From Echiichthys vipera (lineage: Eukaryota; Chordata; Actinopteri; Perciformes; Trachinidae), in NCBI GenBank assembly GCA_963691815.1, contig OY829657.1, forward strand, positions 10,402,551 through 10,466,550: a stretch of DNA of 64,000 nucleotides, given 5' to 3'. Below, in pieces: positions 26,585-64,000 of the stretch. The translations under genes were made by a program, and so were the position numbers. The notes under the pieces are model-generated. The model was not told where the DNA came from, did no database searches, and was given only the letters and a program-made list of their open reading frames with translations. Within the stretch, counting starts at the first letter, position 1. Every line of letters starts with the position of its first letter.

Positions 26585-26592
26585 TGTAAATA
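26585..26592 (+). promoter_or_regulatory. Pumilio-type element UGUAAAUA, copy 2
   Basis: This is a second exact TGTAAATA, 41 bases after the first. The flanks of the two sites share related TATGCCTTTG blocks, so the pair may be a local duplication or a genuine tandem site. Confidence 0.45.
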
Positions 26593-29399
26593 GTGTGCCT
26601 GATTGGGAGAGGATGCCTGATGATGAGTTCTGTGAATGACTGGTTCCATGACCAACTATTTTGCCATTTTATTGGTGGTGGAGGAGCGGGGCAACAAAGC
26701 CCCTCCAACAGCATGTCACAGCGGTGTGACCGTCACAGCGACGCAAGCCAATAATACTCCCCTCTGCCCTTTCCTTTAACATTTTAATACCCCCCCTTTC
26801 TCGTTTCGTCCCCATGACTTAGTTACACATGAGGACTGTACCTATATAATGATCTAAAATCCTAATTTATATATTTTTTTAAATATGCCCATGTGACACG
26901 TCTTTACTCTCGACTGCAAAATCTACAATCTTAATGCGGGTCACGATAGTTGGCGCCACCATTCGCAGCAGATTCTGTGACCCAGTCAGTAATTCTGACT
27001 TTGGTATTTTTAATTTGTCATGTGCTTTTGTTCAAGCAGTTTTACACGATAGGTTACAGAATTTCTCGCCCCTGGCAAAAATAAACACATTTGCTGAACT
27101 CTTATCCTAACGAATCTCTTACTGAACATGTCATCATTCCTCCTGCATGGTAGGAAACATTCATGTAGCTTTTCGGTTGTTAAAACGATAAACATCACCT
27201 CAAGTAGAACCATTTGTGATCTCAGCACATACAGTAGTGTTCCCTTCTTAAACCTTGGGTAAATCTAAACCTTGTTTTTTAATTTTGTGACTCCACAGGC
27301 GTCAGCTCAGGGCAAATTCAAGAATTAAATCTTGTATTTCCATAGATTTGTGATGGCTACTGGCATGTACTGGAGTGTACATTCCAGTACAGAGGAAGTC
27401 TGTGGAAATGTGGGATTTAAACGCTGGTTTTGCCCTTGGGAAACATTTTATGTAATGCAATCTGTTACTTACTATAAAAAAAAACTTTACTTTTCCCCTT
27501 AAATTTACAACACTATGTGAATTAATCACGGAGTAATCTCTATAAACAGATTCTGCATAGGAATGTAGAATTTGTGTGTCGTATTTACCACATACGGAGT
27601 GCTGAGTCCTCAGATTATATCAACTGTATCCAATCAATTCCGTAATGACTAAAAGTACACTTTTTTTCGGTGTCTTTACTCGGCAAAAGTTTTTGTTGGG
27701 GAATAGAAACACCGCTCTATAACTGTGAGTTGACCGTGTGATTTTGTAGTTCCATTAAACCAACTAAATGGTTTCCTTTTTTAAGAGAAGCTATCTGATT
27801 TCATCACATTCATTTTAAAATTTTCACATTATTACTTCAAGGTGATCAACTTCATAGTTCTGTATCAGGAAGTCCAGCATTTGGAGTAAGTCACTTGTTA
27901 TTTCAATGACGCTGGTTCATTTATTCAACATTGCGTAGGTTGTAAAGTAAAGCCACCTCGGCTAACAAAGGGAGACAACAGATCTTTGAGTTAATTATAA
28001 CGCTAAACCGCATAAAGTTCAGTAGGGGATTCAAAAAGGATTCCGATTCAATAAGCAAAAACCATGGAACGTTACCCCAAACTCAACTATCTACTGTGCA
28101 ATAAGAGTTCAAAACATGAAGACGGAGAAGAGAATGTAAACGTGGGGAAAAGACGTGTCACAGCACAATTAGATTAAACTGAATGTAGTCCAAGTTCGGT
28201 GTCATCCACGGGGGCAGTGGGAAGGATGCATGCTTCCTCGGTATAAGATAAATAACATGTCGCATCCTGTTTTAACAATAGATCTTTTTTATTTCACACC
28301 TGAAAGCAGGAAAACCAACCATCCTCCTTGTAATATTTCAAGTAATCACCGTGGATCCTTCTTTCCTTTTGATCAGCTCCTTTCAAATCAGGGATGATTC
28401 ACGAAGGGGAGGAGAGAAGAACAAGGGGGATGATGAAAGCTATTGGGATGCATCCAGTCAATATGCTTTTTGTGTAGCCTTCAAAGTAACATAGATATGG
28501 GAAGAGAGAGATCTTCCTCTTTTTTTTATTTGGTAATAACTTCCCCTTCATTGCATTCTTTAAACTGGAGACCTGAAAACACCGCAGCTCCAGGCATTTT
28601 GCCCACAACCTCTTTTTCAAAGTCAGCCTCGTTTAGGCTCCAAACCAATATCTCGCTGTGCGTTAGTGGAAGACACAATACAAAACTGATTATCTACCTT
28701 TTTTTTTTTTTTTTTTAGAGCGTTATGATTTTCAGCGTTCCAGTTGAAGATGAAGTGATCATCAGACTTGAAGCAGTCCTCAAAAATACTCCCCGTACCC
28801 CGGCAGCGTGTGAAAGACGGTTTAAATCCTTTCACTGAAATGATTCCAAGAATTGATGCTATAAAGCTATACTCCGATATTTTATGTCTCATCACTATGT
28901 GTATCTGATGTCTTAACAGCGTTTCCTTTGTGACAATGAAGCAACCCAGGTGTCGCTAACATCATCCCTTTTATCTTTTTTTTTTTTTTTTTTTAAAGAT
29001 GTGTTAAAAAAGAGTGTTATCGAGACTTGTCTTATTTTCCGGATTGGTGTGCAGTCTGTCTCTGGCTCCTTCTGTATGCATCGTTCTGGGTTTGTTTCTT
29101 AAGATTGCAAAAATGAATCATCAAGCCACCAATTAAAATATTTCATTTTTACAGACCTGACTGTGTTTTGGTTATCATTGCGAAAAACATTCGATGTGAA
29201 ATAAATCTGAAGAACTGATCCAGACACATCTTCCTCTAAGGAGCGCTCGGGGAATCTTTTTTTTTGTTGTTTTGACGACTTGTGTGGGAACTTTGCCCTC
29301 CAGGTTTCTGCATTTCCATCCAAAGGCCAATCTCTAACTAGAGTACATTTCTACCACTCGCCTACACTAACCACAGGACCGTGACCCTATAAAGAAGCC

Positions 29400-32200
29400 T
29401 GCCCTCCCCCCAATGACAGCCTCAACTCTGTCAGCCGTGATCTACAGATTAATTCAACCTGCAGACACTCTGGGCCTGCCTAACACACGTATATGCACAC
29501 AAATATGCTTCCTCCTTTGCTGCGGCAGGTAGGCGTTTGGCAAGCAGGGGATGAAGACCGCGGGCCGGTACAAACATCATGCCCTGTCCTTGGCTGAGCA
29601 CACATGCTTTCGCCCTGTGTCATCAACAGTCCGGTGAGCTTCGACTTTGACCCCTCGAGGCTGGGCGGAAAAAAATAATTTTCCTGGAAAGCGACAGGCG
29701 AGAGGCAGCTGGCTGCAGGGAGATGAGAGCAGGCAGACAGCACCCGACCAGAGCGAGAATGTAAGCGTGTAAGGGAGATGAGGAATCAGAGAGGTCCTTT
29801 ATGTAAGATGGGAGCCTGACACATGAGCGGAGAATGAGGGGGAGCAGGAGAGAAAAAGGGAAGGCTGTGCAGCCTCTCTGGCAGCTGTTATGTGGTGTAT
29901 TGGACTGAACGCACTCTTTAATCCTCCTCATAGCTCTGGGTCGCTGTCATTTCAAGTGCAGCTGGACTAAACAAACAATAATGGCTCAGCTACTGCAGAA
30001 GGCTAGATGGCTTTTGTTCGGGCGAACATGTGCATGCGAGTGTTTGAGAGAAGGTTCTTGCTCTCTCCTGCAGTGGGAATCCAGCTCCGACAGATTGTAT
30101 GGGCTCTGGCCGCCATCCATTATTAGGGGGTCAAACTGGCCGCAGCTCCTCATTGCCTGTCCCATGCTTCTTCCATGCAAACAAAGAAAGCTCTGGCATT
30201 ATTATCGCTTATTTTCAGTGTGGAATTCAGCAGATAAATTCATACTAAGCGCCTCCCTTGCATGCATCAGAGCCAGGGTATTGTAGTTCTGGAGGATTGC
30301 CCTGTTGGCACTGGCACCGGTCACCATGGAGTTTGGTCCTCTGTTTTTGGTTGAGTCATATCCAGCAGCAGCATGGCTTAGGCTTTCATCGTCAAATATA
30401 CAATGGATAAATCTCTGAACACAAACAATTTGCAGAGTTTCAGTACCCTGTTTTGGCAAAAAAGTAAATGCACAGGGCAACGAGAGAGGACAATCCAGTG
30501 GGGGAGTGCACATTTTTCCTACAGCAATAAAATAAATATGATTAGACTGGACATCTGGGGCCTTTATCTGACCTTCCCCTCCCAGTTTCGGCTAATCTCC
30601 CAGGTCAGCACCAAATCATCTCTCATGATATTAAAGGCTTGAACCGAAGAATCCAACCTCCCAGGCAGCACTCGGCCCCGCAGCTCGTACAGGCTGACAC
30701 CAGTGGGAGTCCAATCTGATGTATCCCACAATCCCATTATGGTGTGTTTATTACGTTTGTATGTGTGTGGTGCTGTGGCCCAGGAGCTCATAAAGAGCTG
30801 ATCTGCTGCAAACTTATTAACCTTTACATAAAACTCTTTAAAAATGTTGACTTTAGAGACATGCAGCAGGATACCAACACTGGCTCAGGGCCAAACACGC
30901 AATCTAAGGCTGTATGAGGTAATACATTCCCTTTATACACATGCAGTGACGCACGCACGCACAAGAAAGCGTAGAAATTAAAATGTTACTGCACATGATA
31001 AAAGTGACCGATCCCAATTAAAAATCTCTCCTTTTGCTGAACAAGTGTTTATGTTACTGTTCAAAAAACACAACGTAACCAAGACTGCCTTCTTTTCCAT
31101 CTGTATTTATGATTTGAGCCCAGAGTGGCACAGTGGTTGGTGACTGTAATGTGGTGAATAAGCTTCATGTAGGAGACCTTTGCTGACCCCCATTATACAG
31201 TCAGGGACACATTTAATTAGCGGCAACTCACGTGAAACGACAAAAAGTATTAATATTAATGGGGGTTTAATTGAGGTCGTTTTGGTCCCCCGTCGAGGCT
31301 TTCAACCTCTAAAATGGCTGACGTGTGATAGTGTGAAGAGAGGGAGCCCACAGCCCGGGTTCGCCATTTCGTATGTGACCCCAGAGAAGATGACAACCAT
31401 CTCCCATAATTCATCTGAAGATGTCACCTCCATGACAGATGAACAGGCCCTGTGGGGGGAGTGTGTGTGTGACGCTAGGTCTCGCTATACTCACAAGGGC
31501 TGCTTGACGTTTTGGCCTGTCCTCACACGGATGCAGTTGATTTTCGTGTTACATTGAGTGTGTCTATGTGTGTGTGAGAATGCATCTACATGCGTGAGGT
31601 GTCGTGTGTACGTGCACTTCAAAGTGAAGGTCAACTCCAGCAGGATAATTAATGTCGCCGCTTTTTATATAATGTTAAATCAAACCCTGGAACTGCTCCC
31701 TCTGGAGGATCAGCCGTCCAATTTAATTTAGGCTGCCGAGCGAGTAAATGAAAAAAGCAAGACCCATGTCTCCACACCCTGGGACGGTGTCTCCTGTACC
31801 TTTCATCTTCTTTCAAAACCACACAAGATACTTTTTACCAATCTGCCCCAAAGGAAAAAAAAGATACAGCCTATAACACAAATTCAAGGTAAAGCTTTAC
31901 AATATGGACCCGGGGAATCCCAGGTGCCTTCTTCAAATTGAGAGGGATTTCAGTTTTTCTACTTCTTTATTACCACATAACAAATACTGTTAACCAAAGG
32001 GGCCGCTTTGGCTTATTCTCAATACAGGATTTATTTCCCATGGCTATCACGCCATGCGTACAGCAAACCTCATTTCCATTTTTCACATGAATATATGCTG
32101 TTTTCTTAAACCAAGGCCCAAGTATATAGCCTGGGGCTCACCTTAACAGTGTCTGGTGTGAACTTAGTCTAGGAGCCCTAAACGTATCTACATGCACAGG
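29400..32200. other. Intergenic stretch without recognisable genes
   Basis: There is no coding signal on either strand: short open frames lack family motifs or splice context. Some parts (for example 31180-31460 and 31640-31760, with TTAATTA-type cores) look non-repetitive, but nothing can be assigned. Confidence 0.5.
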
Positions 32201-32208
32201 TATACAGA

Positions 32209-32717
32209 CAGTGGCGTGCACAGTTTTTGAAGGGCAGGGGCGAAAAGGAAAGAAATTGCACATATAGCGCGTATTTGCCCGTCACACTTGCGTTGGGGCT
32301 CCTAGAGGGCACTTTTGCACACGTTTTGGCTCCAAAATAACACTTTAGCACACGTGTTGGCTCCCAAGAGGACTCTTTAGCACGCATTTGGCTCCCCTGA
32401 GGACTCTTTAGCACGCATTTTGGCTGCCATGAGGGCACTTTAGCATGCATTTTGGCTCCCAAAAGGACACTTTAGCACGCATTTGGCTCCCCTGAGGGCA
32501 CTTTAGCATGCATTTTGGCTCCCAAAAGGACACTTTAGCATGCGTTTTGGCTCCTATAGGGCACTTTAGCACACGTTTTGGCTCCTAGAGAGAACTTTTG
32601 CACACATTTTGGCTCCCATGAGGGCACTTAAGCACGTGTTGTGGCTGCCATGAGGGTACTTTAGCACGCGTTTTGGCCCCCAGGGGGCACCGATTGGGCC
32701 CCCCGTGCACGCCAGTG
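32209..32717. mobile_element. hAT-type non-autonomous element with internal minisatellite
   Basis: The terminal inverted repeats CAGTGGCGTGCAC and GTGCACGCCAGTG match at 12 of 13 positions. They are flanked by a perfect 8-bp target duplication TATACAGA (32201-32208 and 32718-32725). Length is 509 bp. CAG...CTG ends plus 8-bp duplications are hAT hallmarks. There is no transposase frame; the interior is almost wholly the tandem array listed next. Confidence 0.85.
32297..32674. repeat. Minisatellite, ~31-32-bp unit, 12 copies
   Basis: The units begin GGCTCC and carry the core GGGCACTTTAGCACGCATTTT. Twelve copies of 31-32 bp diverge mainly at the CpG/CA positions. The array lies entirely inside the hAT element and its last unit merges into that element's right end. 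Confidence 0.9.
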
Positions 32718-32725
32718 TATACAGA

Positions 32726-34263
32726 TACAACCCATTATATCTCACCTTTCAACTTTTAAATGGAAAATCCTTCCCTGAAATTGTATTCATATAATTATAC
32801 AGCTATAAAATAAGAAGTTTATATATTATTCAGTTAAAAACAATTATATGTTATCAAATATTTTTTGCGATTTATGTAGTATTTTTTGTGTTATATAATT
32901 GAATAGAAAAAAAATGATGAGCATGTTCTCTATTAAACAGAAAAGAGAGGAAAAATACACCCACACAAGCATCTGTATGTATATCTGCATGTACACAGCA
33001 TATAGGGCACATACCTCCGTACAAATGTATTTATACACCTGCTAATACATATCTCCTACACAAATAATTACTGTGCTGCTTTCCATGGACTCTTCCTTTC
33101 AATAAATTATATAATATGTGACTTTTATGTCTAGATGAATGGCAGTGACATGACTTCAGTAATCGTGCACATCTCCAGCACAGGCAGTAAAAACAGAACA
33201 GCACATTTCAGTTTCACGGCTGTAAGAATGGCTTTTAATATCTCAAACTAATTTCCATGCGCCAATGGAGCCTGCCACTAATGAAGTGTCAATGGACCAA
33301 CTCCATAAAAGTGACACATGCTCTGATTTGTAGCCGGAGACAGTTGTGTATGTTAGTAAATATTGATTTTACTGTCCAGAATCACTGGGATAGCACAATG
33401 TAAATTATGTTTAAAGTGGGGGTTTCATTTAACTGATACAAATAACCACTGGCCACTGCCAAGCATACATGTTAGATATACAACTATGCAGTAATGTGCT
33501 CTGTTGTAATACATTTATGTCTTTCCAGCCACTCACATTCATATTCTTGGATATATTAAATGTCTAATTTTTAGCAGGAATATCATTATGTGATTTCATG
33601 AGATTAAATCACAGTCCAACTCGATAAGGAGCAAAAAATATTGGCTGAAAAACTTTCTTTTCTCCAAATGCTCCGTGTGGTAGCACCACTCTCTCGGGGA
33701 GAATAAAATAAAACCAATATTATAAATTTTGTATGTTTAATATGGTTTCATTCTGGGTTGGGTTTTTTTCAGGGCAGGGTTAGGCAGTACAGTTAATTGC
33801 CATATTAGGTTCAGTTTCCTCATACTTCAGTTTTTAATTATTGAGTGTAATAGTCTATTTTGTATTTTAAGTCACGGTTCTTCCCTTCAAGTGAGAAACT
33901 ATGTCAAGCAACATCTATCAGATTTTATCATTTTAGAACCAGACGAACTGGATTTCTGTTTAAAATCACTCCCAAGAAACAAAAAGATAATAACTTTTAC
34001 ATATAAAAACCACAGAAATTGATATCTCCTTCCACCGACGCCATCAGACAAGCATGGGAAAAGAAACTAGGTGAGGAGGTTTCAGAAGAAGTGTCTGTTA
34101 GCTCTGACACGGTTGTTCTTAATCTTTAATTAATTAGTTTAATAATTCTTAGTAGTTCTTGTCAATAATTCTTTAGTTAAGTTGCTGTTGCACTACTGTT
34201 TTATACTGTTCTATTTAAAAGTACATTTAAATATAAATGGCTTCCATTTGCTGAATTCATTCA
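32726..34263. other. AT-rich intergenic DNA
   Basis: No gene, named repeat or RNA gene is recognised. Confidence 0.5.
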
Positions 34264-35040
34264 TTGTTTTTTAACACACTGGTATCAATATCTGTGCTCG
34301 GTATCAGCCGATACCCACAGCCCGAGAATCGGAATTGGTATTGGGAGGGAAAACTGGTATCAGATCAGCTCTACCCAGATTTCAAGCTGATCCTTACATC
34401 AAAGTGTTTTGGGGTTTTTTTGCTGTTAATGTACACTTTGTTATTTGATAATAAATAATATTGAGTACATTTATCTCTCATCTCATCTCATCTTCAACCG
34501 CTTATCAGGGGTTGGGTCGCGGGGGCAGCAGCTTTAGCAGGGGACCCCAAACTTCCCTTTCCCGGGCCACATTAACCAGCTCTAACTGGGGGATCCCGAG
34601 GCATTCCCAGGCCAGTGTGGAGATCTAATCTCTCCACCTAGTCCTGAGTCTTTCCCGAGGCCTCCTCCCAGCTGGACGTGCCTGGAACACCTCCCTAGGG
34701 AGGCGCCCAGGGGGCATCCTTACTAGATGCTCTCTTTTCGTCACAACTGTGCGGTAGAGCGACTGCAACACCGCCCCTGCTGCTCCGATTCTCCGGCCAA
34801 ACTCACGCTCCATCGTCCCCTCACTCGTGAACATGATCCCGAGGTACTTGAACTCCTTCACTTGGGGTAAGGACTCATCCCCTACCTGGAGTAAGCAAGG
34901 TAGCCTTTGCCTTCACTCACAAGTATACAGTTCATTCATTCAACAGTAGGATCGGATCAGTATCGGATATCGGACGATACACTCAGTCCAGGTATCGGTA
35001 TCGGATTGGATTGGGAAAAAAATGAATCATGCATCTCTAG
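34264..35040. mobile_element. Decayed GATACCGATA-type DNA transposon interrupted by a LINE fragment
   Basis: Both flanks of the LINE fragment carry repeated GGTATCGG / CCGATACC motifs (34285-34370 and 34950-35010). The right end reads CATGCATCTCTAG, the reverse of the CTAGAGATGCA ends seen on fish hAT-like MITEs. The left end is not clear. Confidence 0.5.
34475..34905 (-). mobile_element. LINE 3'-end fragment (RTE/Rex-like), 5'-truncated and internally deleted
   Basis: Read on the minus strand it encodes EFKYLGIMFTSEGTMEREF, RRIGAAGAVLQ and then HLVRMPPGRLPREVF.A.PAGRRPR. This is the post-RT region of an abundant fish non-LTR retrotransposon. From memory of that family, about 75 residues are missing between VVTKRE and HLVRMPPG. 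The 3' tail is a (GATGA)-like run at the low-coordinate end. The exact family (RTE/Rex3 versus another clade) is unsure. Confidence 0.75.
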
Positions 35041-35108
35041 CTATAATACTGGAAGAAAAACTTTGTCTCCTGTTATTGAGTCAACTCAGACTTTACCCAT
35101 CTCATACC

Positions 35109-35609
35109 CAGAGGCGGATTAATGTCCAGCCGTGCAGGAGCCCCGGATTGGCAAGAATATTTAATAATATTTAATTTGAATTTACCTCACTGGGGGAAAA
35201 AAAAATTGCTTCCTATTGGGGCCCTTAGAAACATAAAAAAAAAAAATAAAGTCACTGATTGGATAGAAATGGGACACATGTACTCCATCAGCTGCCATCA
35301 CGTGGCCGGGTTCATAAAAAGTCAGTTGTGTTGTCAAATGATGCGTCACTCACTGTCACTAGACAGTAGAGCTGCAAAATGTCAGAAAGTAAATGTGATA
35401 GCGGAGCACGAAAAAGAAAAGCCCAACGACTGAAAGAGTACCGGGACCAAGATCTACTAAAGACAATTCCTAATTTGACAGGATTTTTCAAGGTTGCGGA
35501 CTCTTTTTCTGCTCTAGCTGGGAGTTTTTTTCTGATAAAGCTGATTAATAATGTGGGGGGCCCAAACAAACAGTAGCCTAGGGCCCCAGACCGCCTTAAT
35601 CCGCCACTG
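35109..35609 (+). mobile_element. hAT element, internally deleted, with perfect TSD
   Basis: The terminal inverted repeats CAGAGGCGGATTAA and TTAATCCGCCACTG match at 13 of 14 positions. They are flanked by a perfect 8-bp duplication CTCATACC (35101-35108 and 35610-35617). The 501-bp element keeps the start of a transposase gene (next entry). It ends about 385 bp before the uggt1 start codon. Confidence 0.92.
35379..35576 (+). pseudogene. hAT transposase N-terminal remnant
   Basis: A 65-codon frame begins MSESKCDSGARKRK and continues to LTGFFKV. This Ser/Cys-x-SGA-x-KRK start followed by a T-x-FF block is typical of the N-terminus of TTF/ZMYM-type hAT transposases. The BED/TTF finger, catalytic core and dimerisation domain are absent. 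The last third is probably non-homologous read-through. Confidence 0.65.
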
Positions 35610-35879
35610 CTCATACCATTAAATGACTCTGAACAGAACCAAGTCTGGCATAGGTCAGCTGTACATGTACGCACCTAAACCCCTTTCCTCCCATTTGTGC
35701 CTTAATTATTTTGTTTTTGTCTCTCTCTTTGTTTATGTATTTACTTTATGTATCATTTTCCCTTTTATGTGCACCCAGGATTTCAGTTGGCAATTTGGTT
35801 ATTAAAAAAAAGAAAGAAGAAGCAAATGTAATGCATCGCTATTTCGACAGGTTTTCAATAAAATATATGTGAAACACCA

Positions 35880-35993
35880 AAGTCACGTCTCAGTGTTGTT
35901 AAATAGTTTAATGCTCGGAGGATTTCAATAATTTAGAACAGGCGAAAGTGTGGTTACCTAATGTGTCTGGTCCCTCCCACTCCCCAGCGGATC
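35880..35993 (+). promoter_or_regulatory. uggt1: Presumed uggt1 proximal promoter / 5' UTR
   Basis: This is the short interval between the hAT element and the uggt1 start codon. It contains an ACGTG core (AGTCACGTCT near 35880-35890) that resembles UPRE/XBP1-ATF6 half-sites. No TATA box is evident. CpG density is highest just downstream (36000-36290). The transcription start is not mapped. Confidence 0.4.
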
Positions 35994-63956
<27,963 letters not shown>

Positions 63957-64000
63957 GTCCGTTTTGTCATTGGTTGCTCACATTAATGTGCGTTAGGAAT

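Larger units (their letters stand above)
24935..29400 (+). other. hs6st1: Probable hs6st1 3' UTR and downstream flank
   Basis: This is sequence after the hs6st1 stop. It holds a (CA)n array at 24986-25068, two UGUAAAUA motifs near 26540 and 26590, and several T- or A-rich runs. Candidate AATAAA signals exist (for example 27080-27085) but none has a clear GU-rich downstream element. The 3' end of the transcript is therefore not placed. From about 27240 on I see no named feature. Confidence 0.5.

Noticed and set aside
31120..31200. tRNA- or SINE-like GAGTGGCACAGTGGTTGG
   Set aside because: Only an A-box-like string; no B-box, tail or target duplication could be found.
31180..31557. 125-codon plus-strand frame in the intergenic region
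   Set aside because: No family motif, no Kozak or splice context; length is within chance for this GC content.
32178..32462. 94-codon minus-strand frame with repeated AKVPSWxP-like units
   Set aside because: It is a read-through of the minisatellite inside the hAT element.
32297..32674. Possible CRISPR-like array
   Set aside because: Units are contiguous with no unique spacers, and the context is a eukaryotic transposon.

Overview
The window is nuclear DNA from a ray-finned fish, probably a percomorph teleost. The evidence is compact introns with GT-AG borders, very long perfect (CA/TG)n arrays, a tRNA-derived SINE and fish-type hAT MITEs. There are no bacterial-type operons, and most long open frames are simple-repeat artefacts. 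Species was not determined.

Layout. (1) 1-20866 is non-coding and is best read as the long intron in front of the sulfotransferase exons. It holds microsatellites, pyrimidine tracts, a degenerate ~49-bp minisatellite, a SINE nested in a MITE, and other old repeats. (2) 20867-24934, plus strand: the last three coding exons of hs6st1 (heparan-sulfate 6-O-sulfotransferase 1). The 5' part, with the 5'-PSB loop for PAPS, lies upstream of the window. (3) 24935-35993: 3' UTR and intergenic DNA, with a (CA)n array just after the stop, two Pumilio-type sites, and two hAT elements with perfect 8-bp target duplications. One of these carries an internal 31-bp minisatellite. The other keeps the N-terminus of its transposase and sits just upstream of the next gene. 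(4) 35994-63956, plus strand: uggt1 (UDP-glucose:glycoprotein glucosyltransferase 1). I resolve 38 coding exons whose phases all join, giving 1445 codons in one open frame. The window ends after the exon carrying a catalytic Gln; roughly the last 100 residues are outside.

The two genes act in different steps of the secretory pathway. UGGT1 re-glucosylates misfolded N-glycoproteins in the ER lumen so that calnexin/calreticulin rebind them. HS6ST1 is a Golgi type II membrane enzyme that adds 6-O-sulfate to heparan sulfate. They are also neighbours in human (HS6ST1/UGGT1 on chromosome 2, from memory), which supports both calls. Here they are head-to-tail.

Points most worth a second look: a frame-neutral 24-nt microexon in uggt1; a tiny first coding exon with two in-frame Mets and a second donor that would turn the start into a uORF; CA runs beginning at position +3 of several uggt1 splice donors; two adjacent hAT elements with three copies of one target site; and several fold-back or nested elements. 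I found no prokaryote-like or wholly unknown gene system. The novelty here is in transposon structure and splicing signals.
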